12,011 nucleotides of DNA from Proteobacteria bacterium UBA6729 (lineage in GTDB: Bacteria; Pseudomonadota; Gammaproteobacteria; Porifericomitales; Porifericomitaceae): assembly GCA_002454015.1 (NCBI GenBank), contig DKIB01000040.1, forward strand, positions 10,613-22,623, given 5' to 3'. Of this stretch, positions 1-7,031 are shown in pieces. A model generated the notes under the pieces. The model saw nothing but the letters and a program-made list of their open reading frames with translations, searched no databases and had not been told where the DNA came from. How positions within the stretch are numbered: the first letter of the stretch is position 1; every line of letters begins with the position of its first letter. A program made the translations under genes and the position numbers.

Positions 1-1
1 G

Positions 2-478
2 CGTACCCAACAGGTACAGCCGCTGGTGCTGATGGGCGCAAGGAGGCACCTGCCATTTACCCCGCGCGCCTCCATCCGCATGGTGGATGGCCTGCCCCCC
101 GGCGTCACCGCCTGCATCCCCCTGCTGGAGGATTGGGGCATCAGCAGTCGCCTGGCCATGGATGACGACCGCCCGGGTTGTTACACAGGCCCGGTGACCG
201 ATCTGGCTGAGGTCTGGCTGCAGTCGCTGGACCCGACAGCACTGCATCAGGTTGAACTCTACGGCTGTGGCCCACACGCCATGTTGCAGACCATCGCTGC
301 TCTGGCACACAAGTACGCCATCCCGGCCCAAGTCTCCATTGAAGAATACACGCCCTGCGGAGTCGGTGGCTGCGGGGCCTGTGCCGTACCTGTTGTTGAG
401 CAGGGCGTCACTCGTATGCTGCGCGTCTGCGTAGACGGCCCGGTATTCGCAGCCGAGAGCGTGTTTCCCCGGACCTGA
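2..478 (+). CDS. pyrK: Dihydroorotate dehydrogenase electron-transfer subunit (PyrK-like), 3' part only
   Basis: The gene is cut by the left window edge; 158 C-terminal residues are visible. The family passes electrons between dihydroorotate dehydrogenase (PyrD, class 1B) and NAD(H) through FAD and a [2Fe-2S] cluster, in pyrimidine synthesis. The fragment contains the end of the NAD-binding domain (PLVLMGARR near its start, then YGCGPHAM) and a C-terminal iron-sulfur segment. Four cysteines at fragment residues 119, 124, 127 and 143 have the spacing C-X4-C-X2-C-X15-C, followed by DGPVF, as in known PyrK proteins. The TGA stop directly abuts the stop of the opposing GST gene. Related ferredoxin-reductase-like subunits (sulfhydrogenase gamma, glutamate synthase beta-associated) are alternatives, but the cysteine-DGPVF tail favours PyrK. 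Whether pyrD lies upstream cannot be seen. Confidence 0.78.
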   Translation, partial: RTQQVQPLVLMGARRHLPFTPRASIRMVDGLPPGVTACIPLLEDWGISSRLAMDDDRPGCYTGPVTDLAEVWLQSLDPTALHQVELYGCGPHAMLQTIAALAHKYAIPAQVSIEEYTPCGVGGCGACAVPVVEQGVTRMLRVCVDGPVFAAESVFPRT

Positions 479-1108
479 TCAGGAGGCGCTGCCCGGTCGG
501 GCACTGACACGTGCATGCCATTGCGTCAGTTGAGTCAGTGCGGCGGGCGGCTCAAAGTCCATACGTTTGGCAAAATCCACAGCCACCAGTGCGGAGATGT
601 CCGCCAGGCTGAAACCATCTCCACCCACCCAGGCTGATTTCTGCAGACGCTGCTCCAGTTGCTCGGCGTATAACATACAGCGCTGCTGCCCGCGTTTGGC
701 CAGCAGCTCATTCTGCCCCCAGGATTCCAGTCCGGGGCGGCGTCTGTCCTTCATCAGGGGGGAAGCATTGCGAAACCACTCCCCTGCGGCACCGATGCCT
801 TCGGCCTGATTCCAGAGGTGCCAGGACAGAATCACGGCCTTTTGTTCCGGGTTCGCACCCAGCAGACGGGGCTCGGGGCAGAGGGTTTCCAGATAATCAC
901 AGATGGCCGTGCTGTCCAGGATACGGGTACCGGAATCCAGTTCCAGCACAGGCACCGTACAGCGTGGCGTCACTGCCCGGAATGCGGGGCTGTATTGTTC
1001 ACCTGCCCGCAGGTCCACCTGCACGGTGGTATGCTCTATGCCTTTCTCGGCAAAGCAGATACGCACAATGCGCGGGTTGGGCGCATGCCTGAAGTCATAA
1101 AGTTTCAT
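479..1108 (-). CDS. Glutathione S-transferase family protein
   Basis: The protein has 209 residues, a normal length for a cytosolic GST. The N-terminal thioredoxin-like domain (about residues 1-78) begins MKLYDF, then HAPNPRIVRICFAEKGI. It carries the cis-proline in VPVLELD (Pro53) and the glutathione gamma-glutamyl-binding Asp65-Ser66 in ILDSTAI. The helical C-terminal domain (about 85-205) contains the FSLADI N-capping motif near residue 167. The APNP variant at the usual catalytic Ser/Cys position makes the catalytic residue unclear, and the substrate is unknown. The protein presumably conjugates or reduces small molecules with glutathione, whose synthesis gene gshB lies about 8 kb away. 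The start ATG overlaps an ATG on the other strand (CATG). A TACAGT hexamer ends 7 nt upstream and no Shine-Dalgarno is visible. The 3' end abuts the pyrK-like gene with no gap. Confidence 0.9.
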   Translation of the reverse strand: MKLYDFRHAPNPRIVRICFAEKGIEHTTVQVDLRAGEQYSPAFRAVTPRCTVPVLELDSGTRILDSTAICDYLETLCPEPRLLGANPEQKAVILSWHLWNQAEGIGAAGEWFRNASPLMKDRRRPGLESWGQNELLAKRGQQRCMLYAEQLEQRLQKSAWVGGDGFSLADISALVAVDFAKRMDFEPPAALTQLTQWHARVSARPGSAS

Positions 1109-1115
1109 GGTCGCA

Positions 1116-1121
1116 ACTGTA
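1116..1121 (-). promoter_or_regulatory. Putative -10 element of the GST gene
   Basis: On the minus strand TACAGT (4 of 6 matches to TATAAT) ends 7 nt before the GST start codon at 1108. No convincing -35 or ribosome binding site is present. It is supported mainly by the same arrangement at five other genes in the window. Confidence 0.3.
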
Positions 1122-1155
1122 CCCCGTACATCGGGTGCGGATCAAGGAGTTACGA

Positions 1156-1161
1156 TAGAAT
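1156..1161 (+). promoter_or_regulatory. Putative -10 element of rlmE
   Basis: TAGAAT (5 of 6 matches to TATAAT) ends 8 nt before the ATG at 1170. The longer string TACGATAGAAT (1151-1161) closely resembles TACAATAGAAT upstream of nadK on the minus strand. No good -35 is visible. An AAGGAG at 1144-1149 lies upstream of the hexamer, too far (20 nt) from the ATG to be a normal ribosome binding site. Confidence 0.42.
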
Positions 1162-1169
1162 CTGCAGGC

Positions 1170-1754
1170 ATGGGAGGGGCGCGCAGACAGGATACGTATG
1201 CCAGACGGGCTCAGGCCGAGGGCTATCGCTCCCGGGCGGTCTACAAGCTGATCGAGATCGATCAGCGTGACCGCCTGTTGCGACCCGGCCAGACGGTGCT
1301 GGACCTGGGTGCTGCCCCCGGCAGCTGGTCACAGTATGCCGCCCGGCGGGTGCGTCCCGGCGGCCAGGTGATCGCTGTGGACCGAACCCCTGTACAGCCA
1401 CTGCCCGGGGTGAGTCTGCTGCGCGGAGATGCACGGGATCCGGCACTGCACAGCCGCTTTCTGGAACAGTTTGGGGTGGGGTGCTGTGACCTCGTGCTCT
1501 CGGATATGGCACCGAGTCTGAGTGGTATGCGCGATGCCGACCAGGCCCGTTCCCTGGCCTTGGCCCGATCCGCCCGGCAATGGGCGGATGCCGTTCTGAA
1601 ACCCTCCGGGGCGCTGCTGGTGAAACTGTTTCAGGGGACAGACAGCGCTGAGTATCAGGATGAATTGCAGCGCAGCTTCCAGCGCGTGGTGGTCCGTAAA
1701 CCGGCGGCCTCCCGGGGCCGCTCACGAGAACTGTACCTGCTGTGTCTGCGGTAG
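1170..1754 (+). CDS. rlmE: 23S rRNA (uridine-2552 2'-O) methyltransferase RlmE/FtsJ
   Basis: RlmE methylates U2552 in the A loop of 23S rRNA using S-adenosylmethionine, late in 50S assembly. The SAM-binding motif VLDLGAAPGSWSQ (about residues 43-55) is clear. The family's catalytic tetrad appears at Lys26 (VYKL), Asp112 (LSDMAP), Lys152 (LVKLFQG) and Glu187 (SRELYLL). Each is exactly 12 lower than the E. coli positions 38, 124, 164 and 199, so the core aligns without gaps. I chose ATG 1170 (194 residues) because conserved sequence begins just after it. ATG 1107 would add 21 residues without family resemblance and would overlap the divergent GST start. The N-terminus is shorter than in E. coli. 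As in E. coli, ftsH follows, but here across about 300 bp. Confidence 0.93.
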   Translation: MGGARRQDTYARRAQAEGYRSRAVYKLIEIDQRDRLLRPGQTVLDLGAAPGSWSQYAARRVRPGGQVIAVDRTPVQPLPGVSLLRGDARDPALHSRFLEQFGVGCCDLVLSDMAPSLSGMRDADQARSLALARSARQWADAVLKPSGALLVKLFQGTDSAEYQDELQRSFQRVVVRKPAASRGRSRELYLLCLR

Positions 1755-1817
1755 CCTGCACCGAAGCCCCCTGGCCGCTTGTCCCGGGCCACAGCATGGC
1801 TCAGGGATCAGGCTACC
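1750..1817 (+). repeat. Nested inverted repeat spanning the rlmE stop codon
   Basis: GGTAGCCTG (1750-1758, containing the rlmE TAG) is the perfect reverse complement of CAGGCTACC (1809-1817). Inside lie AGCC (1765-1768) with GGCT (1798-1801), and TGGCC (1772-1776) with GGCCA (1787-1791). Together these could form one interrupted stem-loop of about 68 nt. No T-tract follows, so it is not a typical intrinsic terminator. It may stabilise or attenuate the rlmE transcript 3' end. Confidence 0.4.
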
Positions 1818-1880
1818 CCGACAGCAGCGGGTAAGGCGGCGCAGGGGATTGCCTCGGGGTCAGGGTTATGGGTGGTCAGG

Positions 1881-2036
1881 CCGGGCGGCACGGGAGAACG
1901 ACCCACGGCAGAGCCTGCTGTAGTCCACACCGCCCGGTAGTTTCTGCGCATGCAGGGTGCTGTGACGGGTGGCGGGGGCCAAGTGCCTCAGCCCTGCTGT
2001 GACAGGCATTCTACCGATTCAGGGGGTACCGGGCGG
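1881..2036. repeat. Inverted and direct repeats upstream of ftsH
   Basis: CCGCCCGGTA (1930-1939) is the exact reverse complement of TACCGGGCGG (2027-2036). Its first 8 bases are also the reverse complement of CCGGGCGG at 1881-1888. The middle copy can therefore pair with either flank, but not both at once. TACCGGGCGG recurs at 10991-11000 inside hemC, so part of this could reflect GC-rich base composition. Confidence 0.45.
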
Positions 2037-2041
2037 GTCTG

Positions 2042-2050
2042 TGCTATGAT
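2042..2050 (+). promoter_or_regulatory. Putative extended -10 promoter of ftsH
   Basis: TGCTATGAT combines a TGn extension with TATGAT (5 of 6 matches to TATAAT), ending 7 nt before the ftsH ATG at 2058. No TTGACA-like -35 is found at normal spacing, which extended -10 promoters can tolerate. The CCCCCAT before the start resembles part of a sigma-32 -10, but no CTTGAA-type -35 accompanies it. Confidence 0.5.
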
Positions 2051-2057
2051 GGCCCCC

Positions 2058-3968
2058 ATGGCCAGAAATTTTTTCTTGTGGATCATGATCATCGCTGTGT
2101 TGATGGCAGCGTTGCACAATTTCAGTGCACGTCTGCCGCCACAGGAGGTGTCCTATTCTGCGCTCATCGCGGACATCAAGTCAGGGCAGGTGCAGTCGGT
2201 GACCATGGAAGGCAGAACCATTCGCGGCAAGCGCGTTGATGGCGGGCACTTTACTGCCTACAACCCCGAGACCAGTAACGATGCCCTGATCGGCACCTTG
2301 CTGGAAAATCGTGTCGAGATACGGGGTCGTGAGCCACAACGCAACTCGATCTGGGTGCATATGCTGATCTCCTGGTCGCCGGTTATCCTGCTGGTGTTGC
2401 TGTTTGTTTATTTTATGCGCCAGATGCAAAGTGGTATCGGTGGTCGTGGTGCCTTGTCCTTTGGCAAGAGCCGGGCACGCAAACTTGACGAGGATCAGGT
2501 GCGTGTTACCTTCAAGGATGTTGCGGGGGTGGAGGAAGCCAAGGAAGAGGTTGGTGAGATTGTAGATTTTTTGCGTGACCCGGGCCGGTTTCAGAAGTTG
2601 GGTGGCAAGATCCCTGCCGGGGTTCTCATGGTGGGGGCCCCGGGTACCGGCAAGACCCTGCTGGCGCGTGCCATTGCCGGTGAGGCCAAGACACCGTTCT
2701 ATACCATCTCCGGCTCCGACTTTGTGGAGATGTTTGTGGGAGTCGGTGCATCGCGGGTACGTGACATGTTTGAGCAGGCCAAGAAGCAGGCTCCCTGTAT
2801 CATTTTTATTGATGAGATCGATGCGGTAGGGCGTCACCGTGGTGCCGGGCTGGGGGGTGGTCACGACGAACGTGAGCAGACCCTGAATCAGTTGCTGGTG
2901 GAGATGGATGGCTTTGAGGGCAGTGAAAATGTCATCGTTATCGCTGCCACCAATCGCCCGGATGTACTGGACCCGGCGCTGTTGCGCCCGGGCCGCTTTG
3001 ACCGTCAGGTGGTGGTGCCACTGCCGGATATACGCGGTCGTGAGCAGATCCTCAAGGTGCATATGCGCAAGGTGTCTGCGGCTCGCAATGTGGAGCCCAG
3101 GATTATTGCCCGGGGCACGCCGGGGTTTTCCGGGGCGGATCTCGCCAATCTGGTGAATGAAGCCGCCCTGTTTGCGGCGCGGGACCGGCGCAAGCGTGTG
3201 GCCATGGATCACTTTGAGCGTGCCAAGGACAAGATCCTGATGGGGGCGGAGCGTCGCTCCCTGGTGATGACCGATGAGGAGAAGCGTCTGACTGCCTATC
3301 ATGAGGCGGGTCACGCCCTGGTCGGTTTGAATGTACCGGCGCACGACCCGGTGTACAAGGTTACCATCATCCCGCGCGGGCGTGCGCTGGGGGTGACCAT
3401 GTTTTTGCCGGAGGCAGACCGGCTCAGTCACAGCCGGGAGTCCCTGGAGAGTTCCATCTGCAGTCTGTTTGGCGGTCGCGTTGCTGAAGAACTGGTGTTT
3501 GGATCCGATCATGTCACCACCGGTGCAGGCAACGATATCAGGCATGCTACCGAGCTGGCCCGCAACATGGTGACCAAGTGGGGATTATCCGAAAAGCTGG
3601 GCCCCCTGACCTATGCCGAGGAAGAGAATGAGGTGTTTCTGGGGCGCTCGGTCACGCAGCACAAGTCCGTCTCCGATGAGACGGCACACCTGATCGATCA
3701 GGAGGTGCGTAGCGTGGTGGATCGCAACTATAGTCGGGCAGAACAGATCCTGACTGACAACATGGAGCATCTGCATGCCTTGGCCGCGGCACTCATCAAG
3801 TACGAGACTTTGGAGAGGTCCCAGATCGACGATATTCTGGAAGGCCGTGAACCACAGTCGCCTGCCGGGCGGCGGGACAGTGACAGCCAGCGGTCTGCGC
3901 CCAGCCCCACCAGCAGGGCCACTGAGGGTCTGGTGTCGGCCAACACCAGCTCCGGGCGCAGCAGCTAG
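2058..3968 (+). CDS. ftsH: ATP-dependent zinc metalloprotease FtsH
   Basis: FtsH is the essential hexameric inner-membrane AAA+ protease that degrades damaged membrane proteins and regulatory proteins (in E. coli, sigma-32 and LpxC). The 636-residue protein shows transmembrane segments at about 4-22 and 100-120 around a periplasmic domain. Walker A is GAPGTGKT with Lys199, Walker B is IIFIDEID with Asp252 and Glu253, and arginine fingers lie at Arg313 and Arg316. The zinc site is HEAGH (415-419) with a third ligand at Asp493. The C-terminal tail is Ser/Arg-rich and low in complexity. The start is ATG 2058 because MARNFFLW matches the family N-terminus; the frame is open for a further 36 codons upstream without resemblance. 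All catalytic residues are intact. glmM follows after 50 bp, without folP between them. Confidence 0.98.
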   Translation: MARNFFLWIMIIAVLMAALHNFSARLPPQEVSYSALIADIKSGQVQSVTMEGRTIRGKRVDGGHFTAYNPETSNDALIGTLLENRVEIRGREPQRNSIWVHMLISWSPVILLVLLFVYFMRQMQSGIGGRGALSFGKSRARKLDEDQVRVTFKDVAGVEEAKEEVGEIVDFLRDPGRFQKLGGKIPAGVLMVGAPGTGKTLLARAIAGEAKTPFYTISGSDFVEMFVGVGASRVRDMFEQAKKQAPCIIFIDEIDAVGRHRGAGLGGGHDEREQTLNQLLVEMDGFEGSENVIVIAATNRPDVLDPALLRPGRFDRQVVVPLPDIRGREQILKVHMRKVSAARNVEPRIIARGTPGFSGADLANLVNEAALFAARDRRKRVAMDHFERAKDKILMGAERRSLVMTDEEKRLTAYHEAGHALVGLNVPAHDPVYKVTIIPRGRALGVTMFLPEADRLSHSRESLESSICSLFGGRVAEELVFGSDHVTTGAGNDIRHATELARNMVTKWGLSEKLGPLTYAEEENEVFLGRSVTQHKSVSDETAHLIDQEVRSVVDRNYSRAEQILTDNMEHLHALAAALIKYETLERSQIDDILEGREPQSPAGRRDSDSQRSAPSPTSRATEGLVSANTSSGRSS

Positions 3969-4004
3969 GAGGCACATCGCCAACGCCAGTCTGTGCTGGT
4001 CCTC

Positions 4005-4010
4005 GGGGAG
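4005..4010 (+). promoter_or_regulatory. Ribosome binding site deciding the glmM start
   Basis: GGGGAG lies 8 nt before ATG 4019 and 5 nt before the in-frame GTG 4016. Both starts are usable; I prefer ATG at the better spacing. It is one of the few clear Shine-Dalgarno sequences in the window. Confidence 0.6.
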
Positions 4011-4018
4011 CTACGGTG

Positions 4019-5365
4019 ATGCACGAAGACGGCGGCAGGCGCTATTTTGGCACAGACGGCATACGTGGCCGTCTGGGGCAGCCCCCGATCACCCCGGAGT
4101 TCGTGTTGCAGTTGGGCTGGGCAGCGGGGCGGGTGCTGACCGGGGGGCAGCGTGGTGCGGTGCTGATCGGCAAGGATACACGCATTTCTGGCTACCTGCT
4201 GGAATCTGCGCTGGAGGCCGGTCTGTCAGCGGCCGGTGCAGACATCTATCTGCTGGGCCCCATGCCGTCTCCGGCGATTGCCTATCTGACCCGCAGCCTG
4301 CGCGCCTGTGCCGGCATCGTCATCAGTGCCTCGCACAACCCCTACCTGGATAATGGCATCAAGTTTTTCCATGCGGATGGCAGCAAGTTGCCGGATGAGG
4401 TTGAGCGGGAGATCGAGCAGCAACTTTCCATCCCCTGCCAGGTGGTGTCAGCTGAGCGGCTGGGCAAGGCCACCCGCGTTGACGACGCGCCACGGCGCTA
4501 CATTGAGTTCTGCAAGCAATTGTTCAACGGGGGGCCGCGTCTGGATGGCCTGCATGTGCTGGTGGATTGCGCTAATGGGGCCACCTATCACATTGCCCCG
4601 CGGCTGTTTGCGGAACTCGGTGCCAATGTAGCGGCTATGGGAGCGAATCCGGATGGTTTTAACATCAACCTGGATTGTGGGGCCGTTATGCCACAGGCCC
4701 TGTGTACACAGGTGCGCGAGTCCGGTGCCGCACTGGGTATTGCCTTTGATGGCGACGGGGATCGGGTCATTATGTCCGACGACAAGGGGGCAGTCGTGGA
4801 TGGTGATGAACTGCTGTATATCATTGCCAGTGCTCGCCGCGCACATCTGAATGGTGGTGTGGTAGGCACCGTAGTCAGTAACCTCGGTCTGGAACAGGCC
4901 TTGAGTGAACTGGATCTGCGCCTGCATCGTACCGCGGTGGGGGATCGCCATGTCAGTGAATATATGAATAACCATGGTTTGTGCCTCGGCGGTGAGACCT
5001 CCGGGCACATCATCGATCTGGATTACACCAACACCGGCGATGGCATCGTGACCGCCCTGCAGGTGTTAAGCATCATCGTTTCCAGCGGTTACAGCCTCGC
5101 CGAGCTGAAGGCCCGCATGCACAAGTTACCGCAGTGCACCCAAAGCGTACCCTTGCAACAGACTCTGAGTACAGAGCAGTCCAGCCAGATCCGCCAGGTT
5201 GAACGGGAGGTCAGCACGGAGCTGGGGCAGGATGGTCGTGTGCTGATACGTCCCTCCGGTACAGAACCGGTGCTGCGCATCCTGGTGGAGGGTGTGGATG
5301 CGCGGCAGGTGCGGACCCTGACCGCGCAGCTGGCTGCGCGCATCTCTCAGCTGTTGCACGCCTGA
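4019..5365 (+). CDS. glmM: Phosphoglucosamine mutase GlmM
   Basis: GlmM converts glucosamine-6-phosphate to glucosamine-1-phosphate for UDP-GlcNAc, and so for peptidoglycan and lipopolysaccharide. The 448-residue length is typical. Visible motifs are RYFGTDGIRG at the N-terminus, the phosphoserine loop ISASHNP with active Ser105, the Mg-binding DGDGDR at 244-249, the sugar-binding GGETSGHI, and the C-terminal phosphate-binding RPSGTEP (411-417). The start could be GTG 4016 instead, adding one residue. It follows ftsH by 50 bp with its own Shine-Dalgarno and probably shares the ftsH transcript. In E. coli folP lies between ftsH and glmM, and secG follows. Here folP is missing and glmM runs into convergent recN with a 19-bp overlap. 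Confidence 0.97.
   Translation: MHEDGGRRYFGTDGIRGRLGQPPITPEFVLQLGWAAGRVLTGGQRGAVLIGKDTRISGYLLESALEAGLSAAGADIYLLGPMPSPAIAYLTRSLRACAGIVISASHNPYLDNGIKFFHADGSKLPDEVEREIEQQLSIPCQVVSAERLGKATRVDDAPRRYIEFCKQLFNGGPRLDGLHVLVDCANGATYHIAPRLFAELGANVAAMGANPDGFNINLDCGAVMPQALCTQVRESGAALGIAFDGDGDRVIMSDDKGAVVDGDELLYIIASARRAHLNGGVVGTVVSNLGLEQALSELDLRLHRTAVGDRHVSEYMNNHGLCLGGETSGHIIDLDYTNTGDGIVTALQVLSIIVSSGYSLAELKARMHKLPQCTQSVPLQQTLSTEQSSQIRQVEREVSTELGQDGRVLIRPSGTEPVLRILVEGVDARQVRTLTAQLAARISQLLHA
5323..5340. repeat. GC hairpin near the glmM/recN convergent ends
   Basis: CGCGCAG (5323-5329) and CTGCGCG (5334-5340) form a perfect 7-bp stem with a 4-nt loop. It lies inside glmM, just beyond the end of recN. No T-run follows on either strand, so a bidirectional terminator role is only a possibility. 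Codon constraint in glmM may account for it. Confidence 0.25.
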
Positions 5366-7029
5366 TCCGCAGGAGCAGCGCCGTGCAGCATCTCGCGGGC
5401 GTGTGCCAGGGTGCGGTCGGTGATGTGCAATCCTCCCAGCATCCGTGCCACCTCCTGAATGCGCTGGGCCTCGTCCAGGGTCTGCACCTCGGTGCGGGTG
5501 TTGCCCTCCGGTGTGGTGTGCTTGTTGACCCGCAGGTGATGCCGGGCCAGACAGGCCACCTGTGGCAGGTGGGTAATGCACAGCACCTGTCTGGAAGCGG
5601 CCAGGGTGCACAGCAGTCTGCCGATCAACTCGGCTACTGCGCCGCCGATGCCGGTGTCGATCTCGTCAAATACCAGTGTGGTACCGGCCCCCTTGTGGTG
5701 GGCCAGGCTGTAGGCGGCCAGATAGATGCGCGACAGTTCCCCACCAGAGACGGCGCGGGCCAGTGGTCGCAGCGGCATGCCCGGGTTGGCGGTAGCCATA
5801 AATTCGATCTGGTCCATGCCGTGGCGGCCCGGGGCATGGTCCGGCTGGTGATGTACTGCCACGCTGCACTGCCCCTTGGGCATACCCAGCCGTTGGATGG
5901 CCGCAGTGATGGCCTCGCCCATGCGGGTAGCCGCAGCGCTGCGCCGGGTGCTTAATGTCCGGGTACATCGCAGGTAGCGTTGCAGTGCCAGGGCGGCCTG
6001 GCGTTTCCATGTGGAGCGATCCTGTCCGGCACTTTCCAGTGCCTCCAGTTCGGCCTGCAGTGCAGCCAGTTTGTCGGGCAGTGTATGGGCAGGCACGCGG
6101 TGTTTATGGGCCACTGCCTGCAACGCATCCAGCCGCTGTTCCACCTCGCGCAGACGGTCTGCATTGACCTCCAGTCCGCCCAGATAGTCGGCCAGCCGCC
6201 GGGTAATCCCATCGGTGAGTTCCTGGGCCTGTTGCAGCTCCGCAACCAGTGGTTCCAGCGAGCGGTCCAGTCGGGCACAGTCCAGCAGTTCACGGTAACT
6301 GGTGCCCAGTTGCATGCCCAGTCCCCGCTCACTATCCAGTCTCTCCAGGATATGACCCAGCGCCTCGGTCAGGTGGTGGGAGTGATTGAGTCTGGCCTGC
6401 TCCTGTTCCAGCTGTTCCAGTTCCTCCTCCTGCAGTCCCAGCTCCTCCAGTTCGGTCACATAGTGGCGCAACACAGACAACTCTCCGGTACGGCGTTGCA
6501 GACTTTGCAGCTGGTCCAGACGTTGTTGCAACGCATGCCATTCACGATAACGCTCTGCAACATCTGCCAGCAGCGCGTCGTGTGCCGCGTAGCCATCCAG
6601 CAGTTCGCGCTGATGTGCGCCGGACAGCAGGCGCAGTTGGGAGTGTTGGCCACGCACCTCTACCAGATTCTCGGCTACCTCCCGCAGGCGTTTCAGCGGG
6701 ATGGGCGAGCCGTTCAGCCAGGCCCGCGAACCCTGTGTACGCAACACGCGCCGCACCAGCAGCTCATCACCATCACAGGGATAATCCCATTCATCCAGCA
6801 GGGCCGCCGTATCGGCATCCACCTGGAAGCGTGCCGCTACTTCACAATGCGTACGGCCGGGTCGGGTGTTGTCCGGATCACTGCGCTCACCCAGGGCCAG
6901 CCCCAGTGCATCCACGATAATGGATTTCCCGGCCCCGGTCTCACCGGTCAACGCAGTGAACCCGGGGCCGAACTCCAGCGTAATCTCCTCCACTACCGCG
7001 AAGCCGCTGACATGCAGCTCAGACAGCAT
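5347..7029 (-). CDS. recN: DNA repair protein RecN
   Basis: RecN is an SMC-like ATPase that acts in recombinational repair of double-strand breaks; in E. coli it belongs to the SOS response. The protein has 560 residues, near the E. coli length of 553. Walker A (GETGAGKS, Lys35) lies near the N-terminus. The ABC signature SGGELSR starts at 428 and Walker B (VFDEIDTGIGG) has Asp455 and Glu456. Between them is a long Leu/Glu/Gln-rich coiled-coil region, about 150-370. ATG 7029 is chosen because MLSELHVSGF matches the family start; an in-frame TTG at 7044 would overlap nadK. It begins 2 nt after the nadK stop, so it is probably translationally coupled. I saw no LexA box (CTG-N10-CAG type) near nadK or recN in a visual scan. 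The 3' end overlaps glmM by 19 bp. Confidence 0.97.
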   Translation of the reverse strand: MLSELHVSGFAVVEEITLEFGPGFTALTGETGAGKSIIVDALGLALGERSDPDNTRPGRTHCEVAARFQVDADTAALLDEWDYPCDGDELLVRRVLRTQGSRAWLNGSPIPLKRLREVAENLVEVRGQHSQLRLLSGAHQRELLDGYAAHDALLADVAERYREWHALQQRLDQLQSLQRRTGELSVLRHYVTELEELGLQEEELEQLEQEQARLNHSHHLTEALGHILERLDSERGLGMQLGTSYRELLDCARLDRSLEPLVAELQQAQELTDGITRRLADYLGGLEVNADRLREVEQRLDALQAVAHKHRVPAHTLPDKLAALQAELEALESAGQDRSTWKRQAALALQRYLRCTRTLSTRRSAAATRMGEAITAAIQRLGMPKGQCSVAVHHQPDHAPGRHGMDQIEFMATANPGMPLRPLARAVSGGELSRIYLAAYSLAHHKGAGTTLVFDEIDTGIGGAVAELIGRLLCTLAASRQVLCITHLPQVACLARHHLRVNKHTTPEGNTRTEVQTLDEAQRIQEVARMLGGLHITDRTLAHAREMLHGAAPADQACNS

Positions 7030-7031
7030 GG

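Larger units (their letters stand above)
1755..2057. other. rlmE-ftsH intergenic region, structured, no gene recognised
   Basis: This stretch of 303 bp holds no open frame that resembles a protein. It is GC-rich and full of inverted repeats: the rlmE 3' stem-loop, ACAGCAG (1821-1827) with CTGCTGT (1915-1921), and the CCGGGCGG/CCGCCCGG family described separately. It ends in the putative ftsH promoter. I looked for RNase P RNA, tmRNA, 6S RNA and tRNA signatures and saw none. A small RNA or a structured ftsH leader is possible but unproven. Confidence 0.5.

Noticed and set aside
1107..1169. Longer rlmE start at ATG 1107
   Set aside because: The 21 extra residues show no family resemblance, would overlap the GST start, and would place the putative promoter inside the gene. 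ATG 1170 fits the conserved core.
1950..2057. Longer ftsH start upstream of 2058
   Set aside because: The family N-terminus (MAxN followed by a membrane helix) begins exactly at 2058. The added 36 codons lie in repeat-rich, promoter-like DNA.
1755..2057. RNase P RNA, tmRNA, 6S RNA or tRNA in the rlmE-ftsH gap
   Set aside because: The conserved core sequences of these RNAs were not found on either strand.
2053..2059. Sigma-32 -10 (CCCCAT) at the ftsH start
   Set aside because: It overlaps the start codon and no CTTGAA-like -35 is found at proper spacing.
2181..3545. Long open frame of 454 codons antisense to ftsH
   Set aside because: It is a shadow of ftsH codon usage on the opposite strand; the translation has no recognisable domain.
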